Assembly (NCBI GenBank): GCA_030157785.1
Contig: JAOAUC010000079.1
Location: 40,966-104,965, forward strand
From: Zoogloea oleivorans
Lineage (GTDB): Bacteria > Pseudomonadota > Gammaproteobacteria > Burkholderiales > Rhodocyclaceae
DNA: 64,000 nucleotides
Reading direction: 5' to 3'
The stretch's first letter is position 1. Every line of letters starts with the position of its first letter. The notes beneath the pieces were generated by a model. The model made no database searches, was not told the DNA's origin, and worked only from the letters and a program-made list of their open reading frames with translations. Below, piece by piece: positions 35,933 through 43,607 of the stretch. A program made the translations under genes and the position numbers.

Positions 35933-37285
35933 TTACGCAGTAGCAAGTTTTGTCCGGATGTTCGGGTACGAATAATGAGCGTCCATCTTTCCACCATGCT
36001 GATCAGTCATTTCATCGACAAATCCCTGCCAATGCGGACGAGTTTGCTCAAGTAGACTCTGGCTCAACTTAAAGACCTCCATCAGTACATCAGGCGTACC
36101 CGACGCATAGGAGATCTGGCTGTTGCCCAGAACAGCGTCGAGTGTGCTTTTGACGTCCTCGGCAGTAAAGTACGACGCCAGCGGCACGATCAGCGCCTGA
36201 CCGTACTGTTCGGCCGACCGGTAGTTTACTGCCGACGAATAAATCAGAATGGCCTTGCCGACGAACTCCTTGCGCGGCGTATCTGAGATCAGCTCGATTT
36301 GCCCGTCTTGGTCCAAATCAGCGAATTTGGCCAGCAAAAAGTCGGCTAGGTCAGGGACGGCAAAAGCATCAAAGGCCATGAAGAGCTTCAATGTCGGTAC
36401 ATCGGCGTTTTCCAGCAATCGGGTCACCCGCATCCGAACCGGTTCGGAGAGCCATGTCCAGATTCGAGGTTCCGCGCCCAAGTACACGCACAAATGCAAG
36501 AGATTAGGGTCGTCTACCCCTTCGAAGAAGGTTGCCACCACCGGACGTGCCACTTCTTCGTAGATGGCAGTCTTGGATGTGGCGACCTCGCTCAGTGTCC
36601 AGGCAAGTTGCCTGCGCTTGGCCAGGAAGTCTTGCCCGTCGGGCAGGAACAAGGCCTTGAGTAGAACCTTGACCAGATTTGACACTAGGGCATCTTTTGC
36701 TCGGTTCAGATACTTGGCAGCCACGTAGGTGCCGATCCCGTCGCGGGTGACTGGGTAGGACGGGCTTAGGATGTCGCCCCTTATACGGTTCAGCGCGCTC
36801 TTGCCCTGCAAAGGCGCATGGACCAATAAGCACTGCAACGCATGCACGAGATGGGATCGGACCAAGTCCGGTGCCGGCTGGAACAGTTCGTCTTCGGTGA
36901 TGAAGGCTGGATGTGCGCAGAGGTTTCGGTCGTCCTGTATGCGCTTGAGGACATCGAGCTCATGCTGCGTAACCAGTTGGAGCTGGGTTCGTGCGGTGTC
37001 AAGCAACTCTCGCTCGATAGTCTGCATCCTTGGTACGCTTTTTTGTTCTATAGCTGCATCAAGGATTCCTGCGAAGCTATTCGCGGCAGGGTCACCTTGA
37101 GAAGCCAGTTCGCGAGCCTTTGAGAAGATGTCGTACACAACCGCGATCCAGGTCGACATGATGGCCGAGCGCAATGCGCCACCGCGATATGCCGTGATGG
37201 CTTCGAGAATTAGGCGGCGCGACTCTCGGTCGCGTACCGAGAGGGCCAGTACATCAATGTCTGTGACTCCTTGGGTCGTTATCAC
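35933..37285 (-). CDS. HEPN-like protein inserted in the BREX-3 operon
   Basis: This 450-residue protein is not part of the canonical BREX-3 set. The N-terminal 130 residues are helical (TAYRGGALRSAIMSTWIAVV) and contain R120-N-L-C-A-H125, the R-x4-H motif with a polar residue after Arg found in HEPN ribonucleases. The rest (about 170-430) looks like alpha-helical repeats without known motifs. It begins with GTG, 6 bp after the brxC stop, behind a GAGG ribosome-binding site, and ends 25 bp before pglXI. It may be an RNase effector or an accessory specificity factor. Function is inferred only. Confidence 0.6.
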   Translation of the reverse strand: MITTQGVTDIDVLALSVRDRESRRLILEAITAYRGGALRSAIMSTWIAVVYDIFSKARELASQGDPAANSFAGILDAAIEQKSVPRMQTIERELLDTARTQLQLVTQHELDVLKRIQDDRNLCAHPAFITEDELFQPAPDLVRSHLVHALQCLLVHAPLQGKSALNRIRGDILSPSYPVTRDGIGTYVAAKYLNRAKDALVSNLVKVLLKALFLPDGQDFLAKRRQLAWTLSEVATSKTAIYEEVARPVVATFFEGVDDPNLLHLCVYLGAEPRIWTWLSEPVRMRVTRLLENADVPTLKLFMAFDAFAVPDLADFLLAKFADLDQDGQIELISDTPRKEFVGKAILIYSSAVNYRSAEQYGQALIVPLASYFTAEDVKSTLDAVLGNSQISYASGTPDVLMEVFKLSQSLLEQTRPHWQGFVDEMTDQHGGKMDAHYSYPNIRTKLATA

Positions 37286-37291
37286 TTTGCC

Positions 37292-40200
37292 TCACTCCAC
37301 CACGAACCGCAGCTTGCTCGTGTCCTTGCCCTTGCAGCGGTCATTCAGAAAGGTTTCGAACCGCTTGCGGATGTCATCCGGAGTGGCCGGTGAACCGCCT
37401 TGGAGCAAGGCCTTCGTGATGTCGTCGCCACTAACGCTGATCTTCTCCAGTCCTGACAGGGCTTCCTGCACGGCGCTCACAAATTCTGGGGTCACGGGGT
37501 CGCCCAGTTTCTTAGCCGCGACGAAGGTTTGGATCAGCTCGCGGGCGGATGCCTTCAGGAGGTCAAGGTTGGCCTGAATGATTGGGTCGACCAGGTTGTC
37601 AAGCAGCGTCTGCTGCCAGCCGTCGAGCAGACGATCCAGGTCCTCATCCAGTTGCTTGAGTACATTGGCGGCTGGCAGGAAATCGCCTTGCTCATTGGCC
37701 GGGCGGAAGCTGCAGTGCGGGCAATACGGATTGGCAGACAGCTCTGACTCCACCAGTGACGCGCAACTCTTAAGCTTGTCGAGCTTGTCGTCAAAGGTGG
37801 TGAGTTGGCTAGTGGGCATCAGCGCGATTCCGGCCAAGGCACGCATGGCGACCACACGGGAGTCTTTGCGCAATGCAGACTTGGTCTTGTCTTCGGCCAC
37901 GCCCAGGCGTGCCTTGCTGTGCTGTTCAATGTAGGCGTTGAGGTAGTTCTTCTTGAGCTGAGAGAGGATCTGCCGGTACTCGGCTGTATGCAGTGCGTTG
38001 CGGTCCAGCGCGAGTCTGTCCAGGACGTCTTTGCGAGTGCTCTGCGCCTGATTAACCCACGCGTGATCGCTGGTCAGAACCATCTCGGCTTGCGACAGGT
38101 AGGCGGCTGAGCTGCCCAACTCGGTCACCAGCTCCAGCAATTTCTCAACAGACGCCAAGACATCTAAGTTCTTCCTCTGGGCGTCGATATCGTCGGAGCC
38201 GATGCGCAGGTTCTTCAGTTTGCCAACCGTGTTGTACGGCGTCAGACCCTCGGTGAAGGTTTTGAGGGCTTCCAGACGGGTGCGCCAGTCACCTATTTCG
38301 TGGTCGGTGAGGAGAGGCTTGCCCCAGAAGGTAAGCTTGCCCTGCAGATCGGTACCCGCTGTCAAGACGCGGCCGACCAGCTTGGAGACGGCTTCGAGAA
38401 GCTGCTTGACGGGCTCCTCAGAGCCTTGCGTGGCCAGTTGCGCCAAGCCGGGCGATAGGCCGAGTAGTTCAAACAGTGACCGCAGAACGGCGACGTTGAT
38501 TTCTTTCGGCGCTTCGACATGCTTGAACTGCTTGAGCTCCTCAAGGCTGCGCTCGGCCAGCAGCGTGATCTTGCCGGAGTCGATTTTGTCGCCCGTGATC
38601 GCCAGTACGATATCACCGGAGTAGACGAGGCTGCCCAGTACTGCCACCAGCAGATCAGGCTCTAAGCGAAATTTCACCGGGTGGAAGAACTCCATGTCGG
38701 TTTGTCCATTCAGCAGCTCGCTGCGGTTCAGAACCTGGCCATGCCCCTTGGCCTTCAGGCGACTCAGCACTTCTTGCGAGTAGCGTGAGCGCCCAGGCTC
38801 GATGCGGTCGCCATCCAGCATCTCCAGCGCATCGAGGACGGCATTGGCGTCCTTGGTGCGGGTGCCGCCGGCCAGAGCCTTCAGCGCATTGCCCACCAAC
38901 TGCTTGCGGTTGGACTCGGTCACCAGCACAGGGAAGGTCGGATATTCCGGCGAGACATCAGCGAACTGCTGGTTTAGCGCCAGGCCAGAGACGACGTTTA
39001 CGATATCTCGGAAGTTGGCACGCTCATCAGACCCCATTCGCAGCTTGTCGCGGATCGAGACGCCTTTAGCCCAATCCTGCAGAGTTTTTGACTTGCCTTG
39101 ATAGGAGACATCGAAGGCAGTCATCTGCTTTTCCTGCAGCCACTTGCTCATGTCGCGCAGAGCGTCTTTGGCTTTGTCCAGGTAGACAGCCTTGGCGCCG
39201 CCGCTGGCGGTGGAGGCAAGGTCTTGCGCTGCCGCGTAAAAGGCCAAATGGCGCTTGATCGCGTCGTCCAGACCTTTGAGTCGGATGAATACCTCATCCG
39301 ACTTGTTCTCATCGCGGAAACGCGGAGGCTCGAAAGGCTGAATGAAATAAACATAGAAATCGCGCTCGGGCTGGGCGGTGGGCCGATCGTTCGGGGCGCC
39401 GAAGAAAAGATAGCCGTTGCGATCGACGCGGCGTTCTTGCCACTCGATCTGGTACTGCCAAATCTGATGGCCTGTGACGTAGGTACTCTCGTCGGTGCGC
39501 TCCATCAACTGCTTGATGGCGCCGTAGTAGGCACGGTTCAGCGCATCGTCGGACAGAGCCTCCGCGCGCTTTTCGATCTGAGCGTCGTAGTCGACGTCTT
39601 TCTTGAGGTCGAGGTAGTACTGCTCGGTGTCCGATGCCTTGGAGATGAACTGGCCGTTGACCGTCTTGACGATCTCCCGGAGCGTGGTCTGCACTGCGGT
39701 GAGCAGGTCGTCAGCTGGGTCACCGCCCATGTCTTCAATGCCTGGTTGGTATAGGCACAACGTGTCCCGCAACTCGGCAGCGGTTGGCCCGACCGGAACG
39801 TAGATGTCGCCGCCCGTGGTGAGCCGATGCACCGACAGGCCTGCGATCAGGCGCTGCGCCATGGGCTTGTATGCTGGGCGGGTGAAGGCCTTCAGCACAC
39901 GCTCGGCTAGAACCTCAGAGACCTTCAGGACGGGTCCAATGCTGGGGTCGGAGCGCAGCACTGAGTTGGAAGTCACCGTCTCCCAAAACTTGTCGTACCC
40001 GATGAGCCCTGGGCGATCGTTGGGAACTTCTTCATTCAGGACGGCCTGGATCTGGTCGCGCAAGGTGACCAGTGCGCCACGTTTCTCGGAAAAGATTAGA
40101 CGCTCGAAGGTGCCGATGTACTCAGGGTGAACAGGGAACAGCCGCACGTACTCGTCCATGCGCTCGTTCATCGAGGTATAGAACTTGGCGAACTTGGTGA

Positions 40201-41017
40201 GGTAGTTCCGTATCTTGTTCTGCTGGTCAGCGGTTTTCTTTAGTAGGCGCTCGGCGACGACGAAGCTGACGTCTTGCCGTGCCAGCAGCACCTGCGTGAA
40301 GCGATCCTTCACACGACGCAGACTGTCGGCGACGTGCTGGAACCGGTTGCTGTCAAAAATGGCTTCCTGCACGCCGGCCACGAAGCGGAAACGCAGGTGC
40401 TTGGTGACTTCACCGATTTCACGCAGGAACGATAGGTCCAGCACCAGGTCGTGATCCTTGCGGGACCGCAGGTAATCGAGAAACTCGTCGACCACCAATA
40501 GCACGCCGTGGTTGGGGTGAACCTCGGTAAACGCGGCCATCATCTCTTCGAACGCGGCCTTGTTGTTGACTACCTTGTCGGCGGCCGGGAACGAGTAGCT
40601 GACACCGTTCTTTTCAAGGAAGAGCTCAAGCTCCTGGGTGATGATGTCCCGAAGCGACATCTGGCTGGAGATCTCGATGCGGTGAACCTTGAACTTGCCC
40701 GCGATCTTTCCCGCCGCTTCTGCGACTTTGGGATGGCGGATCATGGGCTGGTAGGTCGCGTCCTCAGCAACGAGGGACAGCACCGACATCAAGTGCGATT
40801 TACCCGTGCCGTAGTTGCCGACCACCAGCACACCCATGTGGTCAACGGACTCGTCGAAGGAAAGTTGCGGAATCATCTGCTTGGCGATCCGCTCGGACAT
40901 GTCGTCAGATATGACGTAGGTCGCGACGAGCTTCTTGGCCTCGTCCGGACGATTGGCGTCGAGCAGTTGGATGACCGATTCGATCGGTTCGAATTGAATT
41001 AAATCGCCGTAGCGCAT
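37292..41017 (-). CDS. brxC: BREX-3 AAA+ ATPase BrxC (DUF6079)
   Basis: This 1241-residue P-loop ATPase is the largest BREX protein. Walker A is GNYGTGKS (67-74) and Walker B LLVVDEF (173-179). A long helical middle and a C-terminal zinc-type pair (YCPHCSF, about residue 1115) follow. BrxC/PglY ATPases are thought to form oligomers that couple phage sensing to blocking of replication. The frame opens at 41035, but the ATG at 41017 has a strong GGAAGAGAG site 6 nt upstream and gives the usual N-terminus. It follows brxF closely. Confidence 0.92.
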   Translation of the reverse strand: MRYGDLIQFEPIESVIQLLDANRPDEAKKLVATYVISDDMSERIAKQMIPQLSFDESVDHMGVLVVGNYGTGKSHLMSVLSLVAEDATYQPMIRHPKVAEAAGKIAGKFKVHRIEISSQMSLRDIITQELELFLEKNGVSYSFPAADKVVNNKAAFEEMMAAFTEVHPNHGVLLVVDEFLDYLRSRKDHDLVLDLSFLREIGEVTKHLRFRFVAGVQEAIFDSNRFQHVADSLRRVKDRFTQVLLARQDVSFVVAERLLKKTADQQNKIRNYLTKFAKFYTSMNERMDEYVRLFPVHPEYIGTFERLIFSEKRGALVTLRDQIQAVLNEEVPNDRPGLIGYDKFWETVTSNSVLRSDPSIGPVLKVSEVLAERVLKAFTRPAYKPMAQRLIAGLSVHRLTTGGDIYVPVGPTAAELRDTLCLYQPGIEDMGGDPADDLLTAVQTTLREIVKTVNGQFISKASDTEQYYLDLKKDVDYDAQIEKRAEALSDDALNRAYYGAIKQLMERTDESTYVTGHQIWQYQIEWQERRVDRNGYLFFGAPNDRPTAQPERDFYVYFIQPFEPPRFRDENKSDEVFIRLKGLDDAIKRHLAFYAAAQDLASTASGGAKAVYLDKAKDALRDMSKWLQEKQMTAFDVSYQGKSKTLQDWAKGVSIRDKLRMGSDERANFRDIVNVVSGLALNQQFADVSPEYPTFPVLVTESNRKQLVGNALKALAGGTRTKDANAVLDALEMLDGDRIEPGRSRYSQEVLSRLKAKGHGQVLNRSELLNGQTDMEFFHPVKFRLEPDLLVAVLGSLVYSGDIVLAITGDKIDSGKITLLAERSLEELKQFKHVEAPKEINVAVLRSLFELLGLSPGLAQLATQGSEEPVKQLLEAVSKLVGRVLTAGTDLQGKLTFWGKPLLTDHEIGDWRTRLEALKTFTEGLTPYNTVGKLKNLRIGSDDIDAQRKNLDVLASVEKLLELVTELGSSAAYLSQAEMVLTSDHAWVNQAQSTRKDVLDRLALDRNALHTAEYRQILSQLKKNYLNAYIEQHSKARLGVAEDKTKSALRKDSRVVAMRALAGIALMPTSQLTTFDDKLDKLKSCASLVESELSANPYCPHCSFRPANEQGDFLPAANVLKQLDEDLDRLLDGWQQTLLDNLVDPIIQANLDLLKASARELIQTFVAAKKLGDPVTPEFVSAVQEALSGLEKISVSGDDITKALLQGGSPATPDDIRKRFETFLNDRCKGKDTSKLRFVVE

Positions 41018-41035
41018 ATTTTTCTCTCTTCCCAT

Positions 41036-41506
41036 TTACTGAATTTCGAATGGGACCACGCCAGCAAGGCTGTAGTCCTGATGTTCTGGGTGCCCCATGT
41101 CGGCGTAAGTCAGCCGGCCCGTTCTTGTGTCGCCCTGTAACTCGCCCGGCCAAATCGCCACGACCCGTTTCGCGTGTGCGTGACGCTTCAGCAGATCGAG
41201 GGGATCAAGCTGGAGCGAGCGGTCGAACAAGAGTTCGATATTGTCCAGCAGCAGCAAGTCACCAGAGGCATGCTGATCGGCCAGCTCACGCAGGATCGTC
41301 GCTGTCTGCAGGTGGCGCTGTCTCTGCGGCATGCCCGCCAGTCGACCACCCAACTCAGCCCCGACATTCAGCGGCGTGACGCCCTTGCTTTGTGCGAGTG
41401 AGTGCAGCAATGCCGTCTTCCCCGAATGGGGCGGCCCGATTAGTAGGACGAGCTTGCTTTGCAGTGCGCCGACTTCATCGACCAGGTGCTTGATTTTTTC
41501 GATCAT
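41036..41506 (-). CDS. brxF: BREX-3 small P-loop protein BrxF
   Basis: This 156-residue ATPase has Walker A GPPHSGKT (24-31) and Walker B LLLLDNIELLF (D88). It is specific to type 3 BREX, where it is normally the first gene, directly upstream of brxC, as here. It lies 10 bp behind the HTH regulator gene and just before brxC, so all are on one transcript. Confidence 0.9.
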   Translation of the reverse strand: MIEKIKHLVDEVGALQSKLVLLIGPPHSGKTALLHSLAQSKGVTPLNVGAELGGRLAGMPQRQRHLQTATILRELADQHASGDLLLLDNIELLFDRSLQLDPLDLLKRHAHAKRVVAIWPGELQGDTRTGRLTYADMGHPEHQDYSLAGVVPFEIQ

Positions 41507-41515
41507 GCCCTGACT

Positions 41516-41707
41516 CTAATCTCCGGTCGTCTGGCTCTTGATCCATTGGTCAATGTCCGACCGCAAAATACGCCATGTACCACCCACCTTGAAGGCTGGT
41601 ATCTTCTTGGCCCCGGCTAACCGATAAACGGTTCGTTCATTGACCTTTAGGTACTCTGCAACCTCCTTGATGGTCAGAATTGAGCCATCGTTGGGCTTTG
41701 TAGGCAT
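41516..41707 (-). CDS. HTH (excisionase/MerR-type) regulator of BREX
   Basis: This 63-residue winged-HTH protein has the excisionase-family core LTIKEVAEYLKVNERTVYRL (trimmed), followed by the IPAFKVGGTWRI wing and IDQWIKS helix. A frame with a TTG start extends to 41746, but the promoter at 41735-41763 would start transcription near 41728, so the ATG at 41707 is chosen. As the first gene of the BREX operon it probably regulates the operon, though excision control is also possible. Confidence 0.85.
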   Translation of the reverse strand: MPTKPNDGSILTIKEVAEYLKVNERTVYRLAGAKKIPAFKVGGTWRILRSDIDQWIKSQTTGD

Positions 41708-41734
41708 AGCCGTCGTCAGTAGGAAAAAAACGTC

Positions 41735-41763
41735 AAAATAGTGCAATCCAGTACAAATGACAA
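41735..41763 (-). promoter_or_regulatory. sigma-70 promoter of the BREX operon
   Basis: On the minus strand, TTGTCA (41758-41763) and TATTTT (41735-41740) are separated by 17 bp. The predicted start near 41728 leaves a 5' leader of about 21 nt before the ATG at 41707. Confidence 0.7.
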
Positions 41764-42390
41764 CGCGTTTAAGTGGCTTTTGGCGGGCGCGTAACTAAAT
41801 CGGCCAAAACGGAAGTCAATTTGACTCTCGCCAGTTCTTCAATTATTGATTGGTATCGTCGGGGCGTTGCTCGAACTGAGCCATACCCTGATAGTTCTTG
41901 CTCTGCAGGTTGAGGTTGACGGGGGGATTGAGTGAGAACTCGCAGGATCGGAAGCTGCCATACAGCCTGATTCACCGCTGAGGAACAGCTTTCAGTTGTA
42001 TTGCTGACCGACTCAGTCTATCGATCGAATGGCCGTTCAGGCCGAATCAGAGAAGGTCATCCTCGAAACGACAAGCCGGTTTGGGATCAGAAAGCTGCCA
42101 TAGCACTTCTAAATGTCATCAGTCCGTTCAGGGTCGAAAGCTGGCATCGAAGGCCAACTCCTTCACCGTCCGCTCCGGCCGAGCAACGGCCCGTCGCCTA
42201 GGACTGTTGCTCGGCCTTAGCTGATCTTGGGCCTCTGGCCGGAATCGGGCAGCAATTTGCGGATTACCTGTCGTTTAGCCGCTGGTACAGGTTAGTTGCA
42301 GGATCTAGCGGGGCGCGCGGATCACGTTGCGGTAGAGGGCGATGGTGACGGGGTGGAGCGCCAGTGCGGTGGCAAGGCTGGGCAGGATCA
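41764..42390. other. 627-bp region without a supported gene
   Basis: No intact gene is visible. A minus-strand frame (41769-41975) reads plausibly near its end (EELARVKLTSVLADLVTRPP) and may be the remnant of a lost gene. Short repeats GAAAGCTGCCATA (about 42088) / GGAAGCTGCCATA (about 41950) and GAATGGCCGTT (about 42027) parallel the sequence at 27.2-27.4 kb on the other side of BREX. Confidence 0.4.
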
Positions 42391-42440
42391 CAAGCAAGCA
42401 AAAAAGCCAATCCCGTAGGAATGGCTTTTTTGCTTGCTTG
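42391..42440. terminator. 18-bp hairpin terminator beside the tRNA-Asn fragment
   Basis: CAAGCAAGCAAAAAAGCC (42391-42408) pairs perfectly with 42423-42440. Internal A/T runs make it bidirectional. It lies just 3' of the minus-strand tRNA-Asn fragment, as the natural tRNA terminator would. Confidence 0.7.
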
Positions 42441-42443
42441 TCT

Positions 42444-42492
42444 TGGCTCGTCGACCTGGGCTCGAACCAGGGACCTACGGATTAACAATTCG
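42444..42492 (-). pseudogene. tRNA-Asn(GTT) 3' fragment
   Basis: Read on the minus strand, the sequence gives an anticodon arm with GTTAATCCG, a variable loop, the T-arm CCTGGTTCGAGCCCAGG and TCGACGAGCCA, the 3' end of tRNA-Asn. The D-arm and acceptor 5' strand are missing, so it is not functional. It is probably the attachment scar of another element that used tRNA-Asn. Confidence 0.7.
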
Positions 42493-42670
42493 TGAAAGCG
42501 CCGCGGCAGTCACGACCACCTTGCCAGTCTAGGCTGGGCAGGGCAGGTCAAGCCATGAGCGCCTTGCTTGGCTCGCCGTTAGCGACCAGAGATGAACCAG
42601 ATGTGACGCCGATCAGTGAAGAGGGACCGGGAAATGCCCCCCCCTGATCCTGCATGCGAATGAGGATGCG

Positions 42671-42955
42671 TCAGCGTTTCGCATCTTCCTGCATGGCGCG
42701 CCGGAGGAGCTCATTGATCCGGGTCTGGTAGCCCTTGCCCTGCGCCTTGAACCACGTGACTACGTCCGAGTCGATTCGAAGCGTCAGTTGTTGCTTGATC
42801 GGCCGATAGAACTGGCCAACTTGGGCCTTTTGCCACTGCTCCGACGTAGTTGCGGGTATATCCGAATAGTCGATGGCTTCGTCCGGCAGGGCTTGAAGCG
42901 CCCTGATCTCCTCAAGTTGCCCCTGGGTCAGCTTGTTGCTATGCACCTTGCTCAT
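42671..42955 (-). CDS. brnA: BrnA antitoxin
   Basis: This 94-residue ribbon-helix-helix antitoxin neutralises BrnT and represses the operon. The DNA-binding C-terminus reads QQLTLRIDSDVVTWFKAQGK (core quoted) and ends YQTRINELLRRAM, typical of BrnA. The first part is acidic and forms the toxin-binding region. Its start overlaps the brnT 3' end by 17 bp. An upstream extension to 43105 is rejected because it runs through brnT. Confidence 0.88.
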   Translation of the reverse strand: MSKVHSNKLTQGQLEEIRALQALPDEAIDYSDIPATTSEQWQKAQVGQFYRPIKQQLTLRIDSDVVTWFKAQGKGYQTRINELLRRAMQEDAKR

Positions 42956-43223
42956 AGATCCTCCGTTCTGTCCGGTCAGCTTTTCGAGCCGAGATGATGC
43001 GGATGGCTTCTTCCCCGCCCGTGTCCGTAACCGTGTGTGCAACCAGGAGCACCAGGACACCGCCGACCGAGCCAATCGTTTGCCACCGCAGCTCACCGTT
43101 TTCAATCCGATCTTGTCGGCTTAGGTGCAAGGGGTCATCGAATACATGCTGCGCCGTCTCAAAACAGATCCCGTGCTTGCTCTGGTTGGTCTGGTTCTTT
43201 GCCCCATCCCAAGTGATTCTCAT
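42939..43223 (-). CDS. brnT: BrnT toxin
   Basis: This 94-residue RelE-like ribonuclease toxin begins ITWDGAKNQTNQSKHGICF and contains IRIISARKADRTERRIY, both family signatures. BrnT inhibits growth by cutting RNA. The toxin gene comes first, the usual brnTA order. The operator/promoter with TATAAT lies directly upstream. It may stabilise the island. Confidence 0.9.
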   Translation of the reverse strand: MRITWDGAKNQTNQSKHGICFETAQHVFDDPLHLSRQDRIENGELRWQTIGSVGGVLVLLVAHTVTDTGGEEAIRIISARKADRTERRIYEQGA

Positions 43224-43268
43224 TGTAGCTCCATAAGTGTAGCTACATTATAGTGCGTGCATGCACGC
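43224..43268 (-). promoter_or_regulatory. brnTA promoter and operator palindromes
   Basis: A minus-strand TATAAT (43247-43252) overlaps the palindrome TGTAGCTACA (43238-43247), with a further half-site TGTAGCT (43224-43230). A second palindrome, CGTGCATGCACG, covers 43257-43268. This fits autoregulation by BrnA. No clear -35 is visible. Confidence 0.55.
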
Positions 43269-43607
43269 GTTCGTGAGCATTGCTGCAGACCTGCTACGTC
43301 CGGGTCTGGCCCAACGGTGATGAAGCGCAGGCAATACGGTGTCGGTGTAGGCGGGGTTACGCCTCGGTCACGAAGTTGCTACTGGCTCGTGGCCGGACGA
43401 TGTGGAGCTTGATCCTCAGTGCCTTGATGACCGTAAGCCCCCGGCGATCCCCTCTTGACCGAGGTTCAGGCTGAATCCTGCTTCCACCGATGCGGCTGCA
43501 ACTCCCCGATCCGACTCTGGGGCTGAGTCTGCCGGCGGGTGTCGCTTCCCTCTTAAGCGACAGATCCGACATGAGCGACTACGTTTCGGCTGCGTGGATG
43601 CGCTGCT
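43269..43607. other. 339-bp region without a supported gene
   Basis: This stretch lies between the brnTA promoter and the integrase 3' end. Open frames on both strands are short and lack ribosome-binding sites. I see nothing assignable. Confidence 0.5.

Noticed and set aside
35908..35997. Earlier start for PglXI
   Set aside because: It would overlap the upstream HEPN-like gene by 65 bp and adds a non-family N-terminus.
27105..42390. CRISPR array
   Set aside because: No regularly spaced repeats of 25-40 bp with unique spacers were seen here or elsewhere in the window.
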